Positions 56,201-63,828 of a stretch of 64,000 bases of DNA are shown one piece after another. Source of the stretch: Rhizobium sp. Leaf262. Lineage in GTDB: Bacteria > Pseudomonadota > Alphaproteobacteria > Rhizobiales > Rhizobiaceae. Each line of letters starts with the position of its first letter. Position 1 is the stretch's first letter. The position numbers and the translations under genes were made by a program. The stretch is from positions 124,001 through 188,000 of the forward strand of contig NZ_LMMM01000019.1 of NCBI RefSeq assembly GCF_001422245.1, read 5' to 3'. The notes below the pieces were generated by a model that was not told where the DNA came from, made no database searches, and saw only the letters and a program-made list of their open reading frames with translations.

Positions 56201-56877
56201 TCGGCGTTCTCGGTGGTTACAGCCGGTCGTTCTTCAGCACTGACAGCAGCAGCGGCAACAGCACCAACTATCATGTCGGCACCTATGCAGGCACGAAGAT
56301 CGGCGCGGTTTCGTTGCGCACCGGCGCGAACTACACATGGCACGATGTCGACACCATGCGCTCCATCACGGCGCTCGGCCAGTCGCTCTATGGTGACTAT
56401 GATGGATCGAGCTTCAACATCTATGGCGAACTCGCGTATCGCATCGAGGCAGGCAAATCTGCATTCGAGCCCTTCGCAGCACTCGCTTATAGCCGCACGA
56501 AGACGGACGGCTTCACCGAAACCGGCGGCCCTGCTGCATTGACGGTGGAATCCTCGGCGATGAACACGACCTACACCACGATGGGTCTGCGCGCATCCTC
56601 TGACTTCGAGGTCGGTGGCGTTGCCTCTGTCGCTCGCGGTACGCTCGGCTGGCAGCATGCCTTTGGAGACATCGATCCCGTTTCCACGGCGCGGTTTGCA
56701 ACCGGTGACAGCTTCTCCACATCCAGCACGCCGATTGACCGTAACACGGCTCTGCTGGAAGCTGGCTTGGACTTCACTGTCACGCCATCCTCCACCGTCA
56801 GCGTCAGCTATAACGGCCAGATCGGCTCCAACGCCTACGACCACGGCATGAACGCCAAGTTCCGCCTGAAGTTCTGA
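53281..56877 (+). CDS. Autotransporter (type Va secretion) with repetitive passenger
   Basis: A 1198-residue protein. An extended signal peptide of about 41 residues (cut near AMA) is followed by a passenger of Gly/Thr/Asn/Ser-rich beta-helix strands (for example GTLNIEAG and GTVNVTG turns). Three related modules of about 140-160 residues carry FNH near residues 288, 449 and 588. The C-terminal beta-barrel starts about residue 930 (FATWVNGFGSW) and ends in Phe, as needed for outer-membrane insertion. The passenger has no recognised protease or adhesin motif; adhesion is a reasonable guess only. Confidence 0.9.
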   Translation: MRGNSVLSANAMRRSKGVGAISRGALLASTVLLTMPHLAMAQTYDTTGNVIPDGTSFSTNVFVGQADGAIADIIVNSGTLTSPYGDIAWGINSIGTATVTGDGSVWTNTGYLNVGVTGTGTLNIEAGGQVTNASGFIGDKNSSVGTVNVTGEASSWTNSDDLIVGNSGAGTLNIEAGAHVGSATSYIGSRTVGNGTVNVTGQDATWANSGNLFLGSSGTGTLTIADGGVVSVGTEQPESGFNGTVFIADQTGSSGTLNIGGAFVETAGTAGTLNAAAVQFGAGTGQIFFNHSNEVYDFSADIIGKGDIFHMSGVTTLSGNSSGFTGLTYIDGGKLHVTGSLGGQDGSIGHQSDSTGQVVVSGAGSTWSNSGGLIVGTHGSGTLTVANGGVVSVGTMQPNSGHDGTLTIANQTGSTGTLIIGAAADEDAAAAGTLEAAGVSFGAGTGKIVFNHTNGGYEFSSDISGNGTINHIHGNTKFTGDNTQFTGTTNVEGGTLHVVDVLSGTTNVNGGELDVTGQLRGGLNITAGEVTVSGTGSIETEGSITIGSNSNSNISTGLVVGGRGEIPVAPGSVTAQSIDLVGPNSFILFNHADQNYDFDTPITGNGTIAHLAGVTTLSGNNNDFSGTTYAYGGTLVVTEALGGQVSVYGGTLAGTGHVGETTVKAGGILSPGLVSAMEMRRDSGSSSNSYKIGTLHVDGNLTFNAGSTYAVDLSSEPSDDVIDNANSSKIVSKSDRVIVNGNVTINDGAKLKVTALDEDTSYKTAKNYRIIETLNHSLTGEFTDIDKTNSPFLNVTTTYENNNAYLTVKTSDFVSVAKNPNQRSLGAALDSLDQSGESLKLYNSLAVLDESQVQKTYEQLSGEVYATAQGAFTQTNRAVNTALNSRVRSVTDGVAAPSSLALGYAEEEKGPVKDDRFAAYENKKSFDTDRFATWVNGFGSWGKVSGVDGSSDTDVSNGGVLVGGDVGFGENTRVGVLGGYSRSFFSTDSSSGNSTNYHVGTYAGTKIGAVSLRTGANYTWHDVDTMRSITALGQSLYGDYDGSSFNIYGELAYRIEAGKSAFEPFAALAYSRTKTDGFTETGGPAALTVESSAMNTTYTTMGLRASSDFEVGGVASVARGTLGWQHAFGDIDPVSTARFATGDSFSTSSTPIDRNTALLEAGLDFTVTPSSTVSVSYNGQIGSNAYDHGMNAKFRLKF

Positions 56878-56919
56878 TAGGGCTGCGGCACAGAGGCTCG
56901 ACGAGCTTCACGACATTCT

Positions 56920-56950
56920 CCACGACCGCCTGTTCAGCGAGCGGTCGTGG
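56920..56950 (+). terminator. Hairpin after the autotransporter
   Basis: A perfect 10-bp stem (CCACGACCGC and complement) with an 11-nt loop lies 43 bp past the stop codon. It lacks a T-run, so it may protect the 3' end more than terminate. Confidence 0.5.
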
Positions 56951-57004
56951 AGACCTTGTAGCCGGGTCGACACAGTGCGATTGTCGATCTAAGTTTGCAT
57001 AAGA

Positions 57005-57034
57005 AAAGGGGCGGTGCTTTTGCGCCGCCCCTTT
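57005..57034. terminator. Terminator between the autotransporter and ABC-F genes
   Basis: A perfect 10-bp stem (AAAGGGGCGG and complement) with a 10-nt loop. It is followed on the minus strand by TCTT and preceded by A-rich sequence, and on the plus strand by TTTGTCGTTT. It can act on both converging transcripts. Confidence 0.75.
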
Positions 57035-57068
57035 GTCGTTTGGGGTATAGGAAACGGATAGTCGGGTC

Positions 57069-58952
57069 CTATCCCGCCATTGCCTCTTCATACTCGCTGG
57101 AAAGCATCAGCCACTGTTCTTCGGCGTCCGCCAGCTTGCTGGCTGCTTCGCCCCGTTCCTTGACCTTTTGCGCGGCCTTGGCAGGTGCCTTTTCGTAAAG
57201 GGCTGGGTCGCCAAGCTCTTTATCGAGTGCCTGAATCAGCTTCTCAAGCTTTGCCGTCAAGGATTCGATATCGTTGATCTTTTTCTTGAGCGGGGCGAGT
57301 GAGGCGCGTTTTTCGGCATTCGCCTTGCGTTGATCTGCTTTCGACGCGCCGTCTACGACGATTTCAATTTTTTCGTCTTTTTTTTTACCCGAGGACACGA
57401 TGAGATCGCGGTACTCATCCATGTCGCCTTCGAAGGTCGTGACCGTGCCGTTGTTGACCAGCCAAAGGCGGTCAACGGTGGCTTCGATGAGGTGGCGATC
57501 ATGCGAGATGAGGATGACGGCGCCGTCGTAGTCGTTCAACGCCTCGATCAGCGCGCGGCGGCTGTCGATATCAAGGTGGTTGGTCGGTTCGTCGAGGATG
57601 AGCAGGTTTGGCGCGTGGAAGGCGGCAAGACCCATCAGCAGCCGCGCCTTTTCACCACCCGACAAATCCTTGGCGGGCGTTGCCATCTTTTCCGTGGCCA
57701 GACCCATCTGCGCCACGCGGGCGCGCACCTTGGCTTCCGGTGCCTGCGGCATCAGCTTGCGCACATGCTCGACAGGGTTATCTTCCGGCACCAGATCGTC
57801 CAGCTGGTGCTGGGCGAAGAAGCCGATTTTCAGCGATGGCGCCAGCCGCAGATCGCCCGCTTCGGGCGCAAGACGACCTGAGATGAATTTGGCGAAGGTG
57901 GACTTACCGTTGCCGTTGGAACCCAGCAGCGCGATGCGGTCGTCGTTGTCGATGCGCAGGTTCAGGCCCTTGAGGATCGGCTTGCCGGGCTCGTAACCCA
58001 CGGAGCCACCATTTATGGCAACGATGGGTGAGGCTGGCTGCTTTTCCGGTTCCGGGAAGGTGATTGGCTGGACGTGGTCCTCGATGACGGAAGACACCGT
58101 ACCCATGCGCTCCAGTGCCTTCACGCGGCTCTGCGCCTGCTTGGCCTTGGATGCCTTGGCCTTGAAGCGGTCGATGAAGCTTTGCAGATGCTTGCGCGCC
58201 GCATCGTTCTTGGCTTTCGCCTTTGTCTGCAATTCGTCGGCTTCGGCCTTCTGGCGCTCGAACTGGTCATAGCCGCCGCGATAGAAGGTCAGCTTCTTCT
58301 GGTCCAGATGCACGATTGCGTTGACGGCGTTGTTGAGCAGATCGCGGTCATGGCTGATGATGATGACGGTGTAGGGATAGCGGCGGATATAATCTTCCAG
58401 CCACAGGGTGCCTTCAAGGTCGAGATAGTTGGTCGGTTCGTCGAGCAGCAGCAGGTCCGGTTCTGCGAAGAGAACGGATGCCAGCGCCACGCGCATACGC
58501 CAACCGCCGGAGAATGAGGAGGCCGGGCGAAGCTGGGCATCCTGATCGAACCCCAGACCGGCCAGAATGCTGGAGGCGCGGGCTTCCGCCGAATGCGCGT
58601 CGATATCCACAAGCCGCATCTGGATTTCTGCGATGCGGTGCGGGTCCGTCGCCGTTTCCGATTCAAGCATCAGCGCCGCGCGTTCCTTGTCGGCAGCCAG
58701 AACGATGTCGATCAGGCTTTCTTCCGTTGCCGGAGCTTCCTGCGCCACCTGGCCCATGCGGGCGTTCTTCGGAATGAAGACTTCGCCGGTCTCGGCCCCA
58801 AGGTCACCGGTGATGACGCGAAACAGCGTGGACTTGCCCGCGCCATTGCGGCCGACAAGCCCAGCCTTCGTGCCCGCTGGAAGCGTCACGCTGGCATGAT
58901 CGAGGAGGAGGCGCCCGGCAATACGGGCGGAAACGTCTGAAATCGTAATCAT
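57069..58952 (-). CDS. ABC-F family ATPase
   Basis: A 627-residue soluble protein with two ABC ATPase domains and no membrane segment. Walker A motifs are GRNGAGKST (35-43) and GSNGNGKST; signatures are FSGGWRMR and LSGGEKAR; Walker B are LLLDEPTNYLD and LILDEPTNHLD. A linker of about 80 charged residues separates the domains, and the C-terminal coiled coil is rich in Lys/Glu. ABC-F proteins act on the ribosome (Uup/YheS type); resistance function is not indicated. Confidence 0.94.
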   Translation of the reverse strand: MITISDVSARIAGRLLLDHASVTLPAGTKAGLVGRNGAGKSTLFRVITGDLGAETGEVFIPKNARMGQVAQEAPATEESLIDIVLAADKERAALMLESETATDPHRIAEIQMRLVDIDAHSAEARASSILAGLGFDQDAQLRPASSFSGGWRMRVALASVLFAEPDLLLLDEPTNYLDLEGTLWLEDYIRRYPYTVIIISHDRDLLNNAVNAIVHLDQKKLTFYRGGYDQFERQKAEADELQTKAKAKNDAARKHLQSFIDRFKAKASKAKQAQSRVKALERMGTVSSVIEDHVQPITFPEPEKQPASPIVAINGGSVGYEPGKPILKGLNLRIDNDDRIALLGSNGNGKSTFAKFISGRLAPEAGDLRLAPSLKIGFFAQHQLDDLVPEDNPVEHVRKLMPQAPEAKVRARVAQMGLATEKMATPAKDLSGGEKARLLMGLAAFHAPNLLILDEPTNHLDIDSRRALIEALNDYDGAVILISHDRHLIEATVDRLWLVNNGTVTTFEGDMDEYRDLIVSSGKKKDEKIEIVVDGASKADQRKANAEKRASLAPLKKKINDIESLTAKLEKLIQALDKELGDPALYEKAPAKAAQKVKERGEAASKLADAEEQWLMLSSEYEEAMAG

Positions 58953-59014
58953 GGCGCCGTTTTGGCCGAACTCACTGCTGAACGCAAGAGCGCGAAAGCC
59001 ACAGTTTCAACGGT

Positions 59015-60055
59015 TTATCCGCCGATCTGCATGAGGTAGCTGTTGCGTGAGCGTTGGGCCACTTCGCGGCAATAGGGAATGACGCAATTGCGTGCGCCGC
59101 TGCGGGCCGCCAGAAGAGCCAGCTCCGCATGGCCGTATAACTCCGCAGCGCTGGCAGTGCCCTCGGATGCGGCCACGCCCATGGAAACGGTCAGATGTTC
59201 ACCGTCACCTTCTTTCGTGGCGAAACGCAGATTTTCAACCGTATGACGCAACCGTTCTGCAATGCTCTGAGCCGTGCTTTGCGAGACGCCGGAAAACAGA
59301 AAGGCGAAGTCATTGCCGCCAATGCGAGCGACGAAATCATCCTTCTTGATCGACTTGCGGAACAGCGCAGCCAGCCGTCGCAACGCCTTGTTGCCAGCGG
59401 CGGTGCCGTATTTCTCGTTGATGTCCCGGAAGCGGTCGACATTCACCAGCACGAGGCAGTTGGAGGCCTCGGCTTCGCCCTGAAAGATTTCGGCAAGTTT
59501 TGCCAGAAACGCGGCGCGATTGGGCAGGGTGGTCAACGCATCCTTCAGGGATGCCGTTTGCAGCCTGCGTGCGCTGTTTTCCTGCTCACGGATTTTCTCC
59601 AGCCCGTGGCGCACGAAATTATGCAGGCTTGCCTGTTCGTGATGAATATCCAGAAGAAGTTCCGCAAGATATTCCTGAGTGGTGGCAGAGGCTGGGCGGT
59701 CGGAAATGGAGGCGAGCAAAGCTTCGGAGCGTTCCAGAGATGCGGCAAGCCGCGCGGAGATCTGCTCGATTGTGCCGGCCACTTCCGTTGCCGCGTGGGC
59801 GGCGGCCATGCGCGAAAAGCCGGGAAGGTTATGCTTCTGGCCGATCATATCGACATCATGCTGCTGCGGCGAATTACCCAGCGCCAGAATATCGCGGCCC
59901 ATGGCGGCATTGTGCCCGGACAGGACTTCGAAGAACAGCTCGTAATTGCGTGGTAGCGGCGCAAGATTCATCTTGGCAATGAACTGCGTGATCTTGGTGA
60001 CGATCAGGCCGCTTCTGGATGTATCCCGGCTTTTATTGCTGGCTGGTAGTGTCAT
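59015..60055 (-). CDS. Degenerate GGDEF domain protein
   Basis: About 346 residues. A helical N-terminal region of about 165 residues precedes a GGDEF-fold domain, recognised by LPNRAAFLAKLAEIF and FVARIGGNDFAFLFSGV. The signature reads GGNDF (246-250) in place of GGDEF, and the inhibitory RxxD site is replaced by KKDD. The catalytic Glu/Asp pattern is therefore altered and diguanylate cyclase activity is doubtful; a GTP- or c-di-GMP-binding role is possible. Start at ATG 60055 is chosen over a longer frame to 60118. Confidence 0.85.
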   Translation of the reverse strand: MTLPASNKSRDTSRSGLIVTKITQFIAKMNLAPLPRNYELFFEVLSGHNAAMGRDILALGNSPQQHDVDMIGQKHNLPGFSRMAAAHAATEVAGTIEQISARLAASLERSEALLASISDRPASATTQEYLAELLLDIHHEQASLHNFVRHGLEKIREQENSARRLQTASLKDALTTLPNRAAFLAKLAEIFQGEAEASNCLVLVNVDRFRDINEKYGTAAGNKALRRLAALFRKSIKKDDFVARIGGNDFAFLFSGVSQSTAQSIAERLRHTVENLRFATKEGDGEHLTVSMGVAASEGTASAAELYGHAELALLAARSGARNCVIPYCREVAQRSRNSYLMQIGG

Positions 60056-60277
60056 GCCCCCGCATCTCCATACGTGCCATTCGCCGCAAGCGCCCGGCGA
60101 TCTCAAGCTCATCAGCATCTATTGTTCGAGACACTTTAAAATACCCTAAATGAGGCATACCAATTGTAGGTGGTGGGAGCATCTGCAACGGTGATGCGTC
60201 CCATCAGTATTCGTCATTTGATTGTGCGCCGACCCGCTGATTTGATGGCGCAGAACTTCACAATGGAAGGACCGGTC

Positions 60278-60970
60278 ATGACATCCAGAACGCTCTATTC
60301 TCTCTGCGGCAGCGACGACACACGCCCGTTTTCTCCCCATTGCTGGAAGACGGTTCTGTCACTAGCGCATAAGGGGCTGGACTTCGAAGAACGTCCGCTG
60401 GCGTTCACGGCCATTCCGGGCGTGGAAAATGGCTTTTCCACAACGGTGCCGATCCTTCGCGATGGTGACCAGTTGGTCAAGGACAGCTTCGAGATCGCAC
60501 TTTATCTCGATGATGCCTATCCGGATGCGCCATCGCTGTTTAACGGAGAGGGTGGAAAATCACTGGCCCGTTTCGTTGAAAGCTGGTCGCAGACCACGCT
60601 GCACCCGGCCATCGTCAAAATAGCGGTTCTCGATATTCACGACATGCTGGACGAAACCGACCGTACCTATTTCCGCGAAAGCCGCACCAAGGCACTGGGT
60701 CGCACGCTGGAAGAGGTCATCGCCCATCGCGATGCGGAAATCGCCGCTTTCCCGGCAAAGCTAGAGCCGATCCGTCGTATGTTGAGCTTCCAGCCCTTTA
60801 TTGGCGGCGAAAGCCCGCTGTTTGCGGATTACATCGTCTTCGGCGCCCTGCAATGGGCGCGGGTGACCTCCGGCATCGATCTGTTTGCCGAGAAGGATCC
60901 GGTGCGGGACTGGTTCGAACGCTGCCTGGATTTGCATGGCGCGAAGGGACGAAGTGTGACAGCGGCGTGA
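60278..60970 (+). CDS. Glutathione S-transferase family protein
   Basis: About 230 residues. The N-terminal thioredoxin-like domain contains SPHCWKTVLSLAHKGLDFEE, and the conserved cis-Pro region is STTVPIL, followed by SFEIALYLD. The C-terminal part is helical. AAGGA lies about 8 nt before ATG 60278; earlier in-frame starts to 60170 are not supported. The substrate is unknown. It is divergent from the degenerate GGDEF gene and 100 bp upstream of ndk. Confidence 0.88.
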   Translation: MTSRTLYSLCGSDDTRPFSPHCWKTVLSLAHKGLDFEERPLAFTAIPGVENGFSTTVPILRDGDQLVKDSFEIALYLDDAYPDAPSLFNGEGGKSLARFVESWSQTTLHPAIVKIAVLDIHDMLDETDRTYFRESRTKALGRTLEEVIAHRDAEIAAFPAKLEPIRRMLSFQPFIGGESPLFADYIVFGALQWARVTSGIDLFAEKDPVRDWFERCLDLHGAKGRSVTAA

Positions 60971-61071
60971 AATGTGACACGCTGTTGGTCAAATCCAGCC
61001 ATCCCCCTTGTTTTCGGGCCTTCGGGCGGGTAAACACCGCCCACTTTCTTCAAGAATAAGGAAACGGACAT

Positions 61072-61494
61072 ATGGCGATTGAACGCACATTTTCGATGAT
61101 CAAGCCGGACGCAACCAAGCGTAACCTCACGGGTGCCATCACCAAGGTATTCGAAGACAACGGCCTGCGCATCATCGCATCCAAGCGCGTCTGGATGAGC
61201 AAGCGCGAAGCAGAAGGCTTCTACGCCGTTCACAAGGAACGTCCTTTCTTCGGCGAACTGGTTGAAGGCATGACATCTGGCCCAACCATCGTTCAGGTTC
61301 TGGAAGGCGAAAACGCAATCCTCAAGAACCGCGAAATCATGGGCGCAACAAACCCTGCCAACGCAGACGAAGGCACCATCCGCAAGCAGTTCGCGCTGTC
61401 CATCGGCGAAAACTCCGTTCACGGTTCGGATGCTCCTGAAACCGCTGCTCAGGAAATCGCCTACTGGTTCGCAGAAACCGAAATCGTCGGCTGA
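61072..61494 (+). CDS. ndk: Nucleoside diphosphate kinase
   Basis: A 140-residue enzyme that equilibrates nucleoside triphosphates. The phospho-His is His117 in NSVHGSD, preceded by the [11 protein letters not shown] nucleotide-binding loop. AAGGAAACGG lies just before the ATG. It ends before a clear intrinsic terminator. Confidence 0.97.
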   Translation: MAIERTFSMIKPDATKRNLTGAITKVFEDNGLRIIASKRVWMSKREAEGFYAVHKERPFFGELVEGMTSGPTIVQVLEGENAILKNREIMGATNPANADEGTIRKQFALSIGENSVHGSDAPETAAQEIAYWFAETEIVG

Positions 61495-61560
61495 TTCAGT
61501 TTGCGAGGCGGCGGAATCGGTTTGTGAGACGGCTGCTTTAAGTTGATGAAATGAATTGGA

Positions 61561-61589
61561 AAACGGGGCCGAGAGGCTCCGTTTTTTTG
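61561..61589 (+). terminator. Terminator after ndk
   Basis: A 10-bp stem (AAACGGGGCC with one G-U pairing to GGCTCCGTTT, GAGA loop) runs directly into a run of seven T. It lies about 65 bp past the ndk stop. Confidence 0.88.
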
Positions 61590-61611
61590 TTGTCGTGTGC
61601 GTTTGTTGTTG

Positions 61612-61808
61612 GGCGTTTTGCCGTGTGGCTTACCCCCCTCTGGCCTGCCGGCCATCTCCCCCTCAAGGGGGGAGATCGACTCGTGGCAACGCTATCGGCA
61701 ATCTTGAGCGTTGCATGCAAGGTGGCGAAGGAACGTCTTGCTGATCTCCCCCCTTGAGGGGGAGATGGCCGGCAGGCCAGAGGGGGGTAAGCCACACGGC
61801 AAAACGCC
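61612..61808. repeat. Perfect 66-bp inverted repeat element
   Basis: The left arm (61612-61677) and right arm (61743-61808) are exact reverse complements over 66 bp, with a 65-bp loop. The core CTGCCGGCCATCTCC is shared, with changes, by the element at 6955-7148. The right arm ends 9 bp before the stop of the lipoprotein gene on the minus strand. No coding sequence within it is credible. It resembles a rhizobial mosaic palindromic element. Confidence 0.85.
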
Positions 61809-61816
61809 AGCCAATT

Positions 61817-62320
61817 TCAGCCAGCCGGACACCCCTCAACCGCCCCCATATCCACACTCCCATCCGTCTTGAACACCTCCGGGTTGGGCGTATAGAGCGG
61901 CCCCACCACCAGCGGCTTTGCGGGCAGCAGCGACTGGTCCGTATCGGACGTGATGCTCGTTTCTATCGTCTGCATGACATGCCCGTCCGGCGCTTTCAGC
62001 TTTATCGTCACCTTATACGGACGACCTTCTTTCACGCATTCCACCGGCAGGCTTTGCAGGACGATTTTTGGGCTTTTGGGGAACAGCTTCTCCGTCACGG
62101 CAAAAGCCTCTCCACCGCGCGGGTTCTCAAAGCTGGCTTCTATGGTGCTTCCGTCTTTGATGGGGGATGTCGGCTGAAGCGTCACCAGATAGGTCGCCGT
62201 GGCCACGCGATAGTTGAAGACGAACATGCGGCCGGACAGGCTAACCACGTCTCGCTGATCCTCCCGGTGGCAGGCCGACAGCAAAAGGGCGGCGGTGATG
62301 AGAGTGGCGAGCCTCTTCAC
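61817..62320 (-). CDS. Hypothetical lipoprotein
   Basis: About 167 residues. The N-terminus VKRLATLITAALLLSAC is a lipoprotein signal with lipobox LSAC (Cys17). No domain is recognised in the rest, which is rich in beta-prone segments. The start is GTG 62320, overlapping the TGA of the CGNR gene (GTGA) and preceded by AAGGAG. A longer frame to 62449 lies inside that gene and is rejected. It is coupled to the regulator. Confidence 0.72.
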   Translation of the reverse strand: MKRLATLITAALLLSACHREDQRDVVSLSGRMFVFNYRVATATYLVTLQPTSPIKDGSTIEASFENPRGGEAFAVTEKLFPKSPKIVLQSLPVECVKEGRPYKVTIKLKAPDGHVMQTIETSITSDTDQSLLPAKPLVVGPLYTPNPEVFKTDGSVDMGAVEGCPAG

Positions 62321-62868
62321 GATGCCGTCTCCTTCTTGCGCCGATAATGCTTGGCCGCCTTGTGGCGGTTGCCGCAGACCGCCATGTCGCACCAGATGCG
62401 GCTGCGGTTCTTGCTGCGGTCTATGAACAACCAGCCGCAATGGCCGCAAATCCGCAATCGCGTGCGATCCGGCCCGGCCATGAGGTTCAGCACGGAACGG
62501 GCCGTGGCGGCTTGAAGGCTGTGCGTGTCCGGCGCGTTTTTGAGGGCCGTGGCTGAGGTGGTGAGGAGATCGGCAAGCAGGGCATTGTCGTCCTGTCCGG
62601 TTTCGATCAGTTGACGGAAATACCGATCGGTCGCTTCCCGAAGTTGGATCAGATGTCCTCGACTGGCTGCGGATGGCGGGGCAAGGGTAGGGAAGATGTT
62701 CCGTTCCGCCGAAAGCCGCGTTGCCGCTTCACAAAAACTCTCCAACTGCTCGGGCACAGCAAAGCGGTCCACGGATTTCTCGTGGTCGAAGCGCAGGATG
62801 ACGCTGTTGGCGACATCGAGCGCCAAAGCTCCTCCGACAAAACGATGTGGTGTCCAGTTGAACGTCAT
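62317..62868 (-). CDS. CGNR zinc-finger / ABATE domain regulator
   Basis: A 183-residue protein. The N-terminal part, with GGALALDVANSV, is the ABATE (putative stress-response) domain; the C-terminal zinc finger has CGHCGWLFIDRSKNRS then CGNRHKAAKHYRR, the CGNR signature. Such proteins are presumed DNA-binding regulators. Its start is 63 bp from the divergent permease start, with a palindrome between them. Confidence 0.85.
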   Translation of the reverse strand: MTFNWTPHRFVGGALALDVANSVILRFDHEKSVDRFAVPEQLESFCEAATRLSAERNIFPTLAPPSAASRGHLIQLREATDRYFRQLIETGQDDNALLADLLTTSATALKNAPDTHSLQAATARSVLNLMAGPDRTRLRICGHCGWLFIDRSKNRSRIWCDMAVCGNRHKAAKHYRRKKETAS

Positions 62869-62874
62869 ATCGCA

Positions 62875-62910
62875 ATTATAACTATCAAAAGCAATTTTAC
62901 CAGTTATAAT
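62875..62910. promoter_or_regulatory. Palindrome in the CGNR / permease divergent promoter
   Basis: ATTATAACT at 62875-62883 and its exact complement AGTTATAAT at 62902-62910 are separated by 18 bp. Each arm contains TATAAT or its complement, so the dyad coincides with possible -10 elements in both directions. It is a good candidate operator for the CGNR protein. Confidence 0.55.
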
Positions 62911-62931
62911 AAATGCGGGAGAGGGTTGGGC

Positions 62932-63828
62932 ATGGCTTACTTTCTACAGCAGCTTTTGAATGCGGCTCCGGTGGCTGCGCTCTATGCGGCCCTGGCCTTC
63001 GGCTATGCCATCGCCTTTTCCATCACCAAACGGGCGGATGTGACTTACGGCGCCATATTCGCCTTCGCGGGTCTGACATGCCTGTTGTTTGCGGATTTTG
63101 GTTGGAACCAGCTATGGCTCATCCTACCTGCGACTTTGGCGCTTGGTGCTGCGGCGGGTGTTTTTGGTGGCTTGTGGGCTGGCGTTTTCATCGGGCGCGT
63201 GGTCATGCGTCCGCTGGCCAGTGCATCCCCCAATGCGGTCACGGTCGCGTCCATCGGGGCGCTGATTGCGCTGATGGAAAGCGCGCGGCTGGCGGCAGGC
63301 ACGCGCTCGCTCTGGCTGCCACCCATTCTCAATGATCCGATTTACGTCTGGCGCAGCGCGGATTTCGCCGTGACCACAACGCCGATGCAGATCATCAATT
63401 CTGCAGCGTTTCTGATGTTGGTCGCCGTTGGATATATTGTTCTGCAAAAATCCAGCGCAGGACGGCACTGGAAGGCCGTATCAGAAGATCCCTTCGCCGC
63501 CTCGCTTCTCGGCGTCAATGCGGGGCGCGTATTCCTGGTGTCCTACTGCGCAGCCGCATTCGTCGCCTCCATCTGCGGTGTGCTGGCAACGTTCTATTAC
63601 GGCAATATGGATTTCGGCGCTGGACTGGTGTTCGGCCTGAAGGTGGTGCTGATTTCCGCTGCGGGTGGCTATACCAGCCCGCTGAAATGCGCAGTTGGGG
63701 CCGCGGTCATCGGCTTTGCCGAAACATTCTGGGCGGCTTACGGACCTGTCGCTTGGCGAGATGCGGCGGTGCTGTTGATGCTGGTTCTGTGGCTCATCGC
63801 CATGAGAAGCGAGCAGGAAGCGCCTTAG
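62932..63828 (+). CDS. LivH-like branched-chain amino acid ABC permease, orphan
   Basis: About 298 residues with about eight hydrophobic helices and the BPD_transp_2 pattern of LivH permeases (QQLLNAAPVAALYAALAFGYAIAFS at the start, DPFAASLLGVNAGRVFLVSY in the middle). No substrate-binding protein, ATPase or LivM gene lies within the window, so its partners must be elsewhere. GGGAGAGG lies before ATG 62932; a longer frame to 62611 overlaps the regulator gene and is rejected. Confidence 0.82.
   Translation: MAYFLQQLLNAAPVAALYAALAFGYAIAFSITKRADVTYGAIFAFAGLTCLLFADFGWNQLWLILPATLALGAAAGVFGGLWAGVFIGRVVMRPLASASPNAVTVASIGALIALMESARLAAGTRSLWLPPILNDPIYVWRSADFAVTTTPMQIINSAAFLMLVAVGYIVLQKSSAGRHWKAVSEDPFAASLLGVNAGRVFLVSYCAAAFVASICGVLATFYYGNMDFGAGLVFGLKVVLISAAGGYTSPLKCAVGAAVIGFAETFWAAYGPVAWRDAAVLLMLVLWLIAMRSEQEAP

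Noticed and set aside
55648-56844. Minus-strand open frame opposite the autotransporter barrel
   Set aside because: Antisense to a clearly coding beta-barrel; no signal, domain or start context.
61624-61800. Small open frames within the 66-bp inverted repeat
   Set aside because: They exist on both strands only because the arms mirror each other; no start context.
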